Shown in pieces: positions 24,576-36,742 of a DNA stretch of 64,000 nt. The notes below the pieces were generated by a model, which was not told where the DNA came from, searched no databases, and saw nothing but the letters and a program-made list of their open reading frames with translations. Source of the stretch: Chlorocebus sabaeus (Eukaryota > Chordata > Mammalia > Primates > Cercopithecidae); the NCBI RefSeq assembly GCF_047675955.1, contig NC_132925.1:19926688-19990687 (forward strand), in the 5' to 3' direction. The position numbers were made by a program, and so were the translations under genes. How positions within the stretch are numbered: position 1 is the first letter of the stretch; every line of letters starts with the position of its first letter.

Positions 24576-25050
24576 ACGCACACACACATTGTTATCTTCA
24601 CTTTAAGTAAAGCCAACGCAACATGTAGAAATCTGAAAATCATACCCTAAGACAAACTGAGGAATACAAAATTTTTGTCTCCCAACAAAGTTGCTACAGA
24701 AATCCTTTTAGCAGTCTTTATGTTCAAATCATAAAATTTATAAATAACATAGAAGTAGTGTCCCAAATCCCCTTCTGTAAATTGAGGCACACCTGCATTT
24801 GTTTTAGCTCTGTCCTGGTAAGTTTCTCTATGCATCTTGCTTACTTTGGGAAGCTCATTGCATAAAGCTGTGTATAAGTGAATGTTTAAATGCTTTTGAA
24901 GAAAATGACAGTGATGATAACTTGACCCCCGGTACAGATTAAGACCTTTAAAAAACTAAAGCTCTACTAATTTATTCCTCACAATTACCTGAGTAGCTTT
25001 ACAGCCACACTAACTGGCTGTGAATCTCTAGGTTTTCCTTTTTAATTGCG
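24576..25050. other. Unique DNA, nothing recognised
   Basis: About 475 bp without recognised features. Confidence 0.5.
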
Positions 25051-25060
25051 TTTCTTTTCT

Positions 25061-25370
25061 TTTTTTTTTTCTTTTTTTTGGAAACAGAGTCTCGAATCTT
25101 GCTCTGTCGCCCAGGCTGGAGTACAGTGGCACAATCTTGGCTCACTGCAACCTCCACCTCCCAGGTTCAAGCAATTCTCCTCGCCTCAGCCTCCTGAGTA
25201 GCTGGGATTACAGGCACCTGCCACCATGCCTGGCTAATTTTTGTATATTTAGTAGAGACAGGGTTTCACCATATTGGCCAGGCTGGTGTTGAACTCCTGA
25301 CTTCAGATGATCCACCCGCCCTGGCCTCCCAAACTGTTGTGATTACAGGCATGAACCACCATGCCCGGCC
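25061..25370 (-). mobile_element. AluS-like SINE
   Basis: Antisense Alu with a C-interrupted T tail, then gaaacagagtctcgaatctt, to 'accaccatgcccggcc'. The flanking pyrimidine motif tttcttttct (25051-25060) recurs as tctcttttct (25371-25380). Confidence 0.95.
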
Positions 25371-25639
25371 TCTCTTTTCTTCTCATTAAAATATAACTCT
25401 TAATAATAAGAAGAAAAGTAATGAAGTAATGAGTCTATTATTTTGAGCCTATCCAAAAAAAAATTGCTTAACTGACAACAGGTAGAAAAATAAGTTATTG
25501 AATTATCCGAACGCTGATTCGCCAAATTCTTTTTCACCATTTTTTTTGCTTATAGAGAATTCGAGTAGGGAATGCAAACAGGCAATACTAGTCAATCAGT
25601 TGTAGTGTCTTACTGACTGGTTTAATTTCAAAATTAACA

Positions 25640-26085
25640 AACATTGTAATTGCAAAAGATTGTAAATAACCTAAATGTACTTCTGTAGGGACTGGAATAA
25701 ATAGGATTATCCATTTATCCAATACTATGCTTCCATAACAAAAACTGGAAAGCTATTTATCAGTTTTGTTGGTTTGTTTCTTTTTAAAGGACATGATCTC
25801 AGTCCATGTCCTCCATAGTAGCCTCAAACTCCTGGGCTCAAGCGATCCTCCCACCTCAGCCCCCCAAGTAGCTGAGATTACAGGTGCCAAGCCACGGTGC
25901 CCAGCTGCTCCTTATATACTAATAGAGAAAGATCTCCCAGGTGTATTGTTGAGTCCAAAAAGCACAGTACAGAACGTATTGTCTATATTGTATGCTACCA
26001 TTTGCATGTAATAAAAAGAGGAAAGAATGAATGTACATGTTTGCCTGCATATGTATAAAATGTCTTTGAAAAATGCACACACAAT
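25640..26085 (+). mobile_element. L1M/HAL1-like 3' fragment split by an Alu monomer
   Basis: 'aaataacctaaatgtacttc', 'atccaatactatgcttccat', 'aaagatctcccaggtgtatt' and 'attgtatgctaccatttgca' follow the order seen in old L1M 3' regions. The Alu piece at 25766-25908 interrupts it. Confidence 0.72.
25766..25908 (-). mobile_element. Alu left-monomer fragment
   Basis: 'gcctcaaactcctgggctca' and 'agcgatcctcccacctcagc' through 'gccacggtgcccagctg' are reversed left-arm Alu. No right arm is visible. The pyrimidine tail at 25770 is degraded. Confidence 0.83.
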
Positions 26086-26840
26086 ATTGCTTGCCTAATA
26101 AGAATTTTGTGTTGGGAGACAATAATTTTGCGTTAATTCAGCAATAACAGATGTTGGGAAAACTCCTAAATTTAATGCTTATTTATAAAAAGAATGGGAA
26201 ATTCTGCTTTTCACCAGTGCTGTATTGGTATTGAAATTATCATCATCTTATAATAGTTCATCAAACATAGAGACATTCCCAGACCTTTCACTGTAGTAGT
26301 GAAAACCATTACGCATTTTATCTAATTCAGTTAGTCTGCTTTACTTGTTAACTTGACCTCAAAAAACTGAGCAACTTTTCTAAGTGGTCTTGGTCACAGT
26401 AGTACAGCCGGTGAAGTATGAAAGAAGTACAGCCAAGACTCACCTGCTACAGGAATATCAAAGAGCAGATGAAATATAATCTATGATTATATTTCACAGT
26501 ATAAAGATTCACAGTATAAGGATTTCAGTGGCGTTCTACCAAAATACCAACTTGGTTTAATACCTAATTGAAAGGAAAAGAGTAATATTTATTTCAAATT
26601 AGATAGTGTAAGATTCAGTCTTACAATATGCGGGATACCAGGAGTACCTTGGAAAAGCCAGATACCAAATAAGATCTAGGAAATTTTTAGGAATCCAAAA
26701 CAATCTAGAAGAGCATCGTCCCTGGAGTTGATATTTTAATATATCACCAAATCATTTTTCATTCACGATCTCAATGCTTCCCTTAAATTAGATATTAAAT
26801 GGCATGTTGGCATGTTGTAATTTCCCCCCAATGGTTTTCT
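26086..26840. other. Unique AT-rich DNA with a hairpin/tandem motif
   Basis: About 750 bp. It contains the perfect hairpin and 15-bp tandem repeat at 26470-26524 described separately. No coding signal. Confidence 0.5.
26470..26524. repeat. 12-bp-arm hairpin fused to a 15-bp tandem repeat
   Basis: TGAAATATAATC (26470-26481) and GATTATATTTCA (26485-26496) are exact reverse complements around TAT. Immediately after, tcacagtataaagat is repeated with one change at a period of 15 bp (26494-26524). Confidence 0.95.
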
Positions 26841-26855
26841 TCATAGTTAACAACT

Positions 26856-27170
26856 GTCTTTTTTTTTTTTTTCTTTTTTCTTTTTTTGAGACAGAGTCTC
26901 GCTCTGTTGCCCAGGCTGGAGTACAGTGGCGCGGTCCAACCTCTGCCTCCCGGGTTCACACCATTCTCCTGCCTCAGCCTCCTCAGTAACTGGGACTACA
27001 GGCGCCCGCCACCATGCCTGGCTAATTTTTTTTTTTTTTTTTTTGTATTTTTAGTAGAGACAGGGTTTCACTGTGTTAGGCAGGATGGTCTCAATCTCCT
27101 GACCTCATGATCTGCCCACCTCGGCCTTCCAAAGTTTTGGGATTACAGGCCTGAGCCACCATGTCTGGCC
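26856..27170 (-). mobile_element. AluY/S SINE with internal deletion and poly-T expansion
   Basis: Antisense Alu bounded by a perfect 15-bp target duplication tcatagttaacaact (26841-26855 and 27171-27185). The usual block between 'cagtggcgcggt' and 'ccaacctctgcc' is short by about 18 bases. The internal A-rich linker is expanded to a T19 run at 27026-27044. Confidence 0.96.
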
Positions 27171-27185
27171 TCATAGTTAACAACT

Positions 27186-30100
27186 TTCTTGATCAATCTA
27201 CCTTCATTTTATAATTGGATACATGAATTAATCCAACCTGTCTAAATATTTCTTTTTCTTTCTGCACCCACAAAAGTCAGTGAGAAGTAGGAACCTAAGA
27301 CAATCTCTGGAACAGGTAACCATCTCTTATCACTTACAACGTAAGATTAAACAAAGAGTTCTCTCTTGTGGCTTATTTGCATAATTCTCATCTCACTCCC
27401 TCTTTAAAAAGTATTGATTATTCAAATAAATACTATTTATCCAGGCCATAAACAGTATATTAAAGTTCTCTCCCCGAGAATTATTTATATAGTTCCAGAT
27501 AATAGCGTTCCATTTTATTATAGATGAGTACACAGATGTGACAATGGTTTTAGAAACAGTTTAGGTAGCATCAAGAAGCATCTGCACATTTTCCCAGCAG
27601 CCTGAGTAACTAGTAGTGATTTGTACAGACTTCTCTGCATCCGCTCTTTACCCCCTTCCTTTTTTCAGCACATCTAGATGATTAATAGACTGAACAGTCC
27701 CTTATATATGCATTCTTAGAGCCATTAGGACAATCTTGGTTGACAATACACACATAAGCCAATGTTATCATGAAACACTTCATTTGAATGACTATTACAG
27801 GCTGAACAGGATGTCCTATGCCAAGAGGTTGTGACATTTTGAGAGGGTGGTGCTGGGAGCCATGTGGGACTCTTTTCCCATCACAGCCAAGTTAGTATTT
27901 TCTCAGGTCGTAGGATCATTAGGGCTGCAGAGGGAGAAACTTTGAGTCAGTGGCTGGGTAGATGTCCCTTGAGTCTGGATTATGCATTTGAAAAAATGAT
28001 TTCTTTGCCTTAGGGAAGAGAGTCTCATTTTAAAAAGAAAAAAAGTTTTTATAACGAGTTCATTTATTCCACTATGAATTTTGCTGAAAACTCTGTCCTG
28101 AAGTGTGTCTTTGCTGCCAAATCCCACGCTTTACAGTTAACCAAAGCTGACTGTATGACCTGTTACATTTTCCTTAGACAGTCGGATGTGATCACAGAAG
28201 GGTGGTTGCCAGAGTTTTATTTCAGCTCAGATATAGCTAAATGCAAGAAATCACTTCCTGACACCTTTCTTCTGCCTGTCCCACCCTAAATCACCATTTT
28301 TCAAACAAGCTATGGGATCTACAAAATGGCCTACCTGTGTTCCAAGTTAATTTTGAGAATGGCTTTTTATGGCTGGTTTGCAATCTCTTTAGAAAGTCTA
28401 AATTATGATGGAAATTCTATGACATCCTAAACTGTAAGCACTTGAAGATGAATGTAACTTCAGGTCTGTGAAACTAAATGTTTACCTTCCACATGATTTA
28501 CTGCATCTTTGTTCCTTTCCACACTGAGCTTTTTCTTTATGTGCATCCCTTCATCTCCAATCTACTTTTTAGTAGCCCTGTTATATCAGTGTTTTGTGAT
28601 GTTACAAAAAAGCAAAGAATGTGAGGTCAAATTTTCCATTACATACTTCCACAGGAATGCCAGGGAACTTAGCCAAACTAAGGCTACAAAAAAAAAAGTA
28701 ATAAAAATTACAGGAAAGATGATTCATTAATCAACAATTGCCTTACCAAGAAAATATAATTACTTGTATGTATTTGGTTTGGGGAAGGGGGATGAGTGTA
28801 GATAGCCTGGCTATGGGTGAAATGGAGGTGTTTTATGTCTACATAGCATGGATTTAGACCTACCAGAGATCTTTTAAACAGTGAAATTCAGGAGAAAGAA
28901 TAACTCACGTTGTGCCTTGATTTATCTCACCTTTTTCTTCTTTCAACATGAAAGTATATCACATGCTGACCCCAACTACAATTTTATTTAAAAAAAATAA
29001 TGACAGCTGAAAACTAGGATAGAAAGGCACAGGCTGCACCTCAGGAACAGTGAGAACAGGGACCATGGCCATTCCTTCCTCTTTCCTCAGCTATATGATC
29101 TGAGTCCCTTTTTATTTCATGTGGGTCCCCTTCTGCTCCCTTTCTCTTTATTTTGCCATAAGCTCTCGGTTGTGGTCCCTCCCTAAAACATTGTAGTATT
29201 AATAGAAATGCTAGGAATTTGCATTTAAATAGGAATAGGAATTTGCCCTTTAAATATAGTCATTGTTACATATTAAAGGATCTACAAAGGGCAAAAATTG
29301 TGGCACTAGATGAAAACAATAGCCACTGAAATTTTTTTAAGTCCTCAAACTTGTAAGATTCCTCTTAAACAAACAGAATGATCCAATCACAGAGCTTAGT
29401 GCTGTAAAAGTCAAACTCAATATAAACTGATTTTTTTTGTATTCTAATAAGAAGACGAGCCAGTAACAAAAAACATTGGCTCTGTGACCAACCAATACCA
29501 GATACAGTGAAATCTGTTATCTGATGTTTCTGCCTGTGAGCACCATCTTGTAATAAAATTCTCTAAACTGTGATTCATGGTGCTACAAGATCTTTGTGCA
29601 CCTTTTGACTAATCAAAGACAAATCATATCAGGCTCTTGGATTATTTTATTACTGAGTATATTTTATTTTAATTCTCTGGAAATTGGTAATCCATGTATG
29701 GTTCAGACATTGTTAACCAGAATACATAATTAATCAGAACAATTCCAGCCATGCCGGATGATACTATATTTACTGAAGGATTTTATTGCCTTTTATGGAG
29801 AACATGAGGGAGGAATACAGAACAGGTTGTTTTTTTTTTTCTTTTGCCACATAGCTGATAACCCAGTTGCTATAACCGTTTCTTCCACACAAAGGGACAA
29901 TGACATGAGAAATAAACATTTTAAAGTTCCTAACAATCGAGTACTTCTTATGTGAACCTGAGACAGTTCAAGAAAAGAAATGGATTGAAGGAGAGGAGTA
30001 GAACCAAAGTTCCCAGACCTTGACAACTAGGGCAAATGTAACAAATCCACATTCGTCATGGAAAAATATAAAGTCCTGCATGTTTGTGGAAGAAAATGAC

Positions 30101-30794
30101 TGCATTTGCAAAACAAGAGTGATAATGGGCTAACATAACCTGTGCTGTTCACAGCCCTCTTTGCTCATCTCTCTTTTCCTCAATGTGAAGGTCAGTGACG
30201 GACTCCCCTCCCCCACCCCCAGCAGGGAATGTTTTTTGAATTACAATGATGGAGACAAGTATCCTGTGTCTCAAATTGACAAAAATTAATCCCCAGTCCT
30301 CAAAGCCCAGTGAGGCTTTCTTCGGGCATATCCAGTATTTCATTCTTTACTGTGTTGTGCCTCTTCTGCTCTCTGTACATACAAGTAAGGAAAAGAGAAA
30401 ATATATGCAGAAAATCATGTCCAGTAAGTTTTCTTCCCCTTTGAAAGATTATATTTTGTCTTTTCAGAGTCTCTCTGCCTCTGTTCTTTTCAGCTCTATT
30501 AAATATTTGTTTCCTTCATTCTTGAATCTCATTTTCTTGAGGCTTATAGCAGCTCAGCAGTCTCTAAGTTCTCTTTTCCCTCATCCATACTGTGACTTCT
30601 CTATTTTTGACAACTTTTGCAGGCCGGTGGGTATTCATTATGTCTCATTTGCTGTGGGAGACAGGCTCCACCCCATCCTACCATACTCCCAGATTTTATT
30701 CCTTTTAACCATCTAACTAGCCATCCGTTTGAGTCAGTAAGGACTTGGAGACTTGAGAAATTTACATCCCTGGAAGGTGATTATGATATGTTGA
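27186..30794. other. 3.6 kb of repeat-free unique DNA
   Basis: The longest stretch in the window with no repeat I recognise. It includes a 156-codon open frame (30246-30716) that reads through AT-rich unique sequence and has no recognised domain. No CpG cluster or canonical promoter is seen. Confidence 0.55.
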
Positions 30795-31206
30795 ATTTAT
30801 TTTTTAAAACTTTTTTTTACAAGATGACAAAAAATTGTGTATATTTAGGGGGTACAATGTGATATTTTAATCTATATATACATTATAGAAAGAGTCAATC
30901 AAGCTAGTTATATCCATCACTTCACCAACTTGTTTTATTGTGACAAGAACATTAAAAATCTATTCTTTTAGCAATTATGAAATATGCAGTGTATTATTTT
31001 GAATAACTGTAGTCATTATGCAGTGCAATAGAGATCAACTTTTTAGATTCTGCATATAAATGAGATCATACATACTTGTCTTTCTGTGCCTAGCTTATTT
31101 CACTTAGCATGATGTCCTCCAGTTCCATCCATGTTGTTGGAAGGACAGAATTTCCTTCTGTTTGAAGGGTAGCTAGTAGTTCATTGTGTGTATATACCAT
31201 ATTTCT
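30795..31206 (-). mobile_element. L1M-type 3' fragment
   Basis: Reversed L1 3' end: 'tgtatatttagggggtacaa', 'agcatgatgtcctccagttc' and 'catccatgttgttgg'. Part of the 3'UTR between about 31040 and 31045 is missing compared with the similar copy at 340-900. Confidence 0.83.
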
Positions 31207-31240
31207 ATGATAAACTCAGTCCTGCTTTGCAAGATTTTAA

Positions 31241-31312
31241 AAGGCAATGTGCTTTAGAACAAGACTCGTTGAGATTTGGGTTCAAATCCTGTGACCTTGA
31301 GCCAGTTACTTG
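31241..31312 (+). repeat. MIR SINE, 5' part
   Basis: 'gagatttgggttcaaatcct' and 'gaccttgagccagttacttg' match the tRNA-related 5' part of MIR. The match breaks at 31312, exactly before the core 'acctctct' that reappears at 32323. Confidence 0.8.
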
Positions 31313-32321
31313 CCTCATTTATTCATTTAACAAATTTTGATTGAGCATCTTCTATATGCCAGGCATTGTGATGGGCACAAGAGATGCAGTTGTTTACAAG
31401 ACTGACATGGTCTTTGCCCTAAAGAAGTTTATATTCTAGTTAAGGAAAACAATGAAAAATAAATATTTAAATAAGTATTTACATCATAGTATAAAGAAGA
31501 AGTAACACAGGGGTAATCTATCAAGAGGGGCAGTGAAAACTATTTTTGAAACAATAGGTAAGCTGAGGCTCAAATAATGAGTAGAGTTAGCCAAAGAGAG
31601 AGTATATAAGAGCACCACAGGCTAAAGGACAGCCTGCTCCAAGACCCCAAGGAAGGAAGGAACTTGAGAGAAAAGAGGAACTGAAAAAAGGCAAGCTAGA
31701 CTAGAGCCCAATGAAAGAGAGGGAAGTAAAAAAATACAGAGCTACGGTAGTGAAGCCAGATTATACAGGGCCTTATAGGCACTGGCAAGAATCTTGGTCT
31801 TTTCTAAGAGCAATGAGTAGCCATTGAAAGATTTTTTTAATGAGGTAAAAACTTGATTTGTATTTAAATCCCTCTGATTATTGTACTTCATCACACAGTA
31901 GATGAGAGAAGGAAACAATGTGAAAAAGGCTGGTGCCCTTTTTCAGGTGAGAGATGATAGTGGCACTCAATGGAGTGGTTAATGGTTCCAAAACAGATTT
32001 AGGAGGTAGAGCTGGCAGGACTTAGCGACTCTCTGCTTTGGTGACATTCAGAATAGGAGTGTCTCTGATGACTTCCATTTTTCTGATGTGAGGTGCTGTT
32101 TACTGAAGTTAAGAATGTTTAGAGGAGAGCCTAGCCTGGGCGTGGAGAGGACTAGATCCTAAGCTCAGTTTGGAACATGTTTGATCTGAGATGCTTGTGA
32201 TATGTCCAAGGGGAGATGGTATGCAGGTAATTGTAAAAACAGATCTGGAGCTCACAAGAGATGTAGGCTAGAAATATAAATTGGGTAACAGTTTATAGAT
32301 TATATTTAAAGCTGTGAATAT
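31313..32321 (-). mobile_element. L2 LINE inserted into a MIR
   Basis: The reversed L2 tail starts at 31313 (cctcatttattcatttaaca, then 'cttctatatgccaggcattg') and runs back into ORF2-derived sequence, for example 'gtttggaacatgtttgatct' and 'gatatgtccaaggggagatg'. About 1 kb long, 5' truncated and non-coding. Confidence 0.82.
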
Positions 32322-32465
32322 GACCTCTCTAAGCCTTAGTTGTTGCGTCTGTAACTTGGAAGTAATGATCTAGCTGTGCAAAGGGGTCGAAAAGGATGCT
32401 TACAGCACATAGTGCAGTATCTAGCTCATAGTAAGCACTCAGTATATGGTAATTGCCATTATTAT
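32322..32465 (+). repeat. MIR SINE, 3' part
   Basis: It resumes at 'gacctctctaagccttagtt' and continues to 'agtaagcactcagtatatgg' and 'taattgccattattattatg', the MIR 3' end. With 31241-31312 it makes one near-complete MIR in the same orientation. Confidence 0.83.
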
Positions 32466-34234
32466 TATGTCTAGAAAAATCTCACAGCTTTGTTCTCTTG
32501 AGTTGGCACTAATTGACAAAGAGGAGAGTGGAAAAGAGTGAATAAAGGAATGAACATAAATCTGTGAAAATATGTGTATAGAATCAAGATAAAACCATTA
32601 GCTTTCATTGTGCTGCTGTGTTAGAATTTTTTTTTTTTCTAATTTTTAATTCCCAGGCATCCCTCCTCTCACAAACACCTCCTATAATTCTCCCCCTGAA
32701 AAATCAGGGGACTTCATTTATCTTCAATGGGACATTTGGACCCAATGGGTCCAAATGATTTCTGAGGCTGCCACCAGGTTCTTCATCTTGGTGGGTTCTC
32801 ATCACTGCTGCTGCAGTGACTGATTGATTTGTTGAGAAATATCTGTCTAAATATTCTTCTGGTAACATTATTTTTAGGAAAGCAAAGCCTTTACATTTCC
32901 AGACAGCAGCTTTGCTGTGAATGTGGGGAAACCACAGAAAGCTGTAACACATTGCACATGTCAGCAAGGCCTTCTGGGCTTCTTGGCATTCCTAATGATG
33001 ATAATGATCCCACTTGGTGGAGGCTGACCCTCCCTGCAGCTGGTGTCCTTTCTGCGCAGGGATGAGGTCATTGGGGAAGGGGGAGGAGATGGAGCTGGGG
33101 TAGATGAGAGAAGAGAAGGGGAAGAAGCTGTCACATCTGCATTCTTGGTGGAAAAATGGAAACATGTTTGCCACATGCTTGCTTTGTTTATTTTTTTTTT
33201 TAAGGAAAGGATATGGAGAGGCAAGAGAATAGTGAGGAATTGTAACATGATGATGGCTTGGTTTTCCCCCAAGGCTGCACAGCTATCTGTATTCTCAGTA
33301 ACAGACTCATCAAATTTCCCAGGGCACTGATAACCCTATGAATCTAATCTTGAATACTTGAAACTGATCAGAGCCAGGATATTCCAGCTGTTCAGATCCT
33401 AGTAGCTTCTTTACAGTTGTGAAAATTCCTAATTCTAGATAGTCCACTCCTCCCTATGCCTCAGACATGTCTTAAAAAGGGAAATTCAGAATTTTCAGAA
33501 TTATTTTTATATTTGGCAATGTAGTTAAAACTATCAGGTTGTTCATCTATTTCTCAAAGTTGTCACTGAAAGTAAACAACCTTTTTTTTTTTTAAATTTC
33601 CTAATAGTAGCCTAACTAGTAGACCATAGTTATATCTCTAGAACTTGTATATACAAAGATTATAAATCTAGAATTCCCCAACTCCCCCTAGGATTTGGGC
33701 TTGTTGTTACAATTGGTTGTTATTGATGTTTTTCTGAGGAGAGAGGGTAGCAAAAGAGGGGTCCCGTTGGCATTACAGGGAATGACCTGGCCTAGGCACA
33801 ATCACAACCAACCACTTGACCATCTCAGCTCCAGGTAAGTCAACGCTGACAGAATTTAGAAAAATACTCGAAATGCTCTCAGGATGGTTTTGAACCCTTC
33901 AAACCTGATAAGGCCAGGTCTGATTAGCCTTCGAATCTTCAATGCTTCAGCCAGGGCCTGATGCATAGTAAGTGCTCAGTGAGTAGTGAGTGGCCAAGTA
34001 ACCCAGTTTTCCCATTTTCCGTGGTTTAGGACTACTGTTGGTAGCCAGAACAAATGACCATGAGTAGTTAGCTGGAGGGAAAAAAATATTTCCTCCTAAA
34101 TCATGGAAAAAGAGGCTGTTATTTAAGTAAGTATAATAGTTGACTATCAACAGTGCTCCCGACTTGAGTTTTCAAGATATAATGTAAAGGGTACTGTCCT
34201 CAGGTTTTGAAGGTCCAAAACTGCTAAATGTTTA
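32466..34234. other. Unique DNA
   Basis: About 1.77 kb. A T run occurs near 32628. A purine-rich G-rich stretch lies at 33060-33125. A tail-like 'gatgcatagtaagtgctcag' near 33960 hints at an old L2/MIR end. The overlapping open frames around 32829-33330 carry no recognised domain. Confidence 0.5.
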
Positions 34235-34385
34235 GCCATTAAAGTTTTTAACCTTGATTTCCTTGTTGGTAAAATGGGTATAATACTTTCTCTGCCTACC
34301 TTTCTAGAGTTATTTTCAGGATTAAATGTTTTTAAGGAAGTGAAACTAGTAAGAACCATCAGAGATAAGTGTTGTTATTGGCTTC
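34235..34385 (+). repeat. MIR SINE
   Basis: 'taaccttgatttccttgttg', 'gtaaaatgggtataatactt' and 'attttcaggattaaatgttt' follow the MIR core and 3' part in sense orientation. Confidence 0.78.
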
Positions 34386-34789
34386 TTTTGAGAACAATAT
34401 ATCTTTAAACATTTTTAGAAGAAAAAAATGGTTTTGAATTCCTTGAATAAAAGGTGCTTCCAAAGCATATTTATTGATGCTATTATTGTAAATCCCTCTT
34501 TAAGCTTCATGTATTTAAAAATTAATGACAACTCTCTCTTCTTTTCTGGAAAACTTTTATGACTTAACTCCAAATTCTGTGGGTTTTAAAAAGCTAAAGT
34601 ATCTTGTCCTCCATAAAGAATACCATTATTATTCATAACCTCTGAAACCAGCGAGGGTCATAAAGCTACTGACTGCAAATGATTAAGTGGCCACAAATAA
34701 AAGACTGGTATTACCACATGTAAATTCTTTCCCTGCAGTTTGTGCCTCCACAAACAGTGATTCAACTGCAGGTGTCTGTCAGGAGACAG

Positions 34790-34905
34790 TAGAGTTTTGT
34801 CCTTCTGGAAGTCTCACTGTATGTGAAGTCAAAAAACAATGCCCCTGCCACTGTCTAGCTATAGCCTCAATCAAATCATTTCACCTCTCTTAGCCTCTGC
34901 TTCCT
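34790..34905 (+). repeat. Possible MIR fragment
   Basis: 'ccactgtctagctatagcct' and 'caaatcatttcacctctctt' followed by 'agcctctgcttcctc' resemble the MIR core in sense orientation. Diverged. Confidence 0.42.
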
Positions 34906-36538
34906 CTTTTCTTCACTGAGAGAGCATTCAGTGGCTGTGCGTCTGGGCCTCACTGCTCTCCCCAGGAGGCATTTGAGAAAAAAAAAAAAAAAGGAAGGCA
35001 TTTTTGGTTGTCAAAATAACAGGGTGGGCAAAAAATGATAGGATGGAGGTAGCTTCTGGCACTTAGTAGGCAAATTTTCTATGGTGAGCTGAGCATACTC
35101 ACGAAAGAACAAATTGTACCCCCTATAGTGTAAATATACCCTCCAAGAAACACTGGACCATAGCTTGTGAAAGTGAAAGGGTTCACAAGTAATAGTAAGG
35201 TGCTGTCCCAGGCAAGCTGGCATATAGGGACCAACCAGCCACAATCCAAGTCCACTTGTGCTTGCGTTGTCTTCCTGCATTCTGACCCTGTTTGCCCCAC
35301 AGATAACCAGGTCCCAAGCTCTGGTAAACAGCCCTCAGGGAAGGGGACAGATAGGTCCAGACAAAATCCTTCCATTGTCTTTATTTTACTGGGAAAACTA
35401 GCAATTGAGTTAAAGTTAGATCACTTGTTTAATCCCTTAATTTGGTTATGCTTTAGTCCCAGAGCCCCCTCATTTCTCCCCTTTCCAGACCTTCAGAGCC
35501 TTCGGCACTGCCAGCCCTCAAGTATGGCAGCTGCTTGAAGCATTTGTTGGGGGTGGGTTGGGGCAAGAGGAGGAAGAGTAGAGCCAGCTCTTCCCTGCAG
35601 CTGTGGCTAACCGAGGCAAGCTGTGACACGGAGCACACTCCATCTCAGTCCGGGCCCACCCTGAAGCCATATCTGTGGGTGCAAAGTTATTGTGACACAT
35701 CGCACCACGCAGTGTCAGGGGAGAAACTGAGCATGGTCATTGAGGTGCCAGGTGATTCTTGCACCACTTTTTTGGACTGCTATTTAGAGAGGGAAAATAA
35801 AAGCCAAATCCGGAATCATTTCCACTCTGCTGACATCTCACTAAAGGAGGCAATCAAGTCCAGGTGGGTTTTATGTTTCCCAGCCCCTGTACATGGACAA
35901 AGACTGGAATTCCAGATTTTCCTGACTAGCCCTAGGTTTTTCTCCAGTACATTTTCTTTCTGCTTCTAAAATTGTATTTTACTCTTTTAAGAAAAAATAT
36001 CTGTTGTGCAGAATTATATAAGGTTGATATGATGGCCTAGACTAATTGCTTAAATATGGGCTTGGACAGTTATGGAAAAGCACTTTTGTTTGTGTCATGG
36101 AATTAAAGTTACCACACACACAATAGTCTATTTTCAAACCTAATGGATTACATCTTATATGAATAAAAGAGTATAGCAAAAAAAAGGGGCATAAATTTTT
36201 TATGCCGAAAACAAAGTCGATGTCTGAATGTAACTGGAAAAAAACTGTAGAAATGTGTGTCTGACAATTGCAAACAGTTTTCTTTCCTTGTTTTTTCTTT
36301 TACCTTCTCTCCTTACTATTTGAAGTTATACCTTTGGGAACACATAGCTTCTCTATGTTATAGAAAAGTGGCAACTATAAATCATGGTAACAAACTATTG
36401 TTTCATTTATCATCTCTTTTTGAGGTTTGAGCACACTCAACAAAGATGGGAGGTTAGGCTACTGCTCTTCTAACTTGTTATGAAACCCTAGGGTCTTACC
36501 GAACTTACCAAAGGATGAAGGATTAATTTGGGGAGAGC
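34906..36538. other. Unique DNA
   Basis: About 1.6 kb. An A14 run lies near 34979. Open frames of 123 and 144 codons (35167-35538 and 35535-35969) overlap others on the minus strand in a locally less AT-rich patch. No domain is recognised, and I do not call them genes. Confidence 0.5.
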
Positions 36539-36632
36539 TTTTTAAAAAATCGCTCAGCGTTATAAGGGAGGTTAATATGGCACTAGAGTGTCACAGTTTT
36601 AAGAGAGAGTCTTCTTTTTATTGATTAATCTA
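36539..36632 (+). repeat. Left inverted arm of a DNA-transposon-like element
   Basis: About 92 bp that match the reverse complement of 37337-37430 with roughly ten substitutions and one gap (near 88% by hand count). The core 'gttataagggaggttaatat' (20 bp) is identical in both arms. Confidence 0.88.
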
Positions 36633-36742
36633 TTTATACCTCACTTCCAAAATATATGCAGTACAGAAAATTAAAATAATTCATTCAGGTAATAAAAATG
36701 ATTAAAATATAAAGCCAGAGATGATAGTGAGAAACAGGAATA

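Noticed and set aside
30196..30222. C-rich stretch as a minus-strand G-quadruplex
   Set aside because: Only three runs of four or five C occur close together, so the four-run rule is not met.
30246..30716. 156-codon plus-strand open frame in unique DNA
   Set aside because: No recognisable domain and a leucine/serine/phenylalanine-rich composition typical of random reading of pyrimidine-rich DNA. No promoter or splice context was seen.
33832..33840. Perfect 5' splice-site consensus CAG|GTAAGT
   Set aside because: A 9-base match is expected about once per few hundred kilobases by chance, and no partner acceptor or coding exon stands out.
35535..35969. 144-codon open frame, with overlapping 123-codon frame upstream
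   Set aside because: It lies in a GC-richer patch where several frames on both strands are open at once. No family similarity is recognised.
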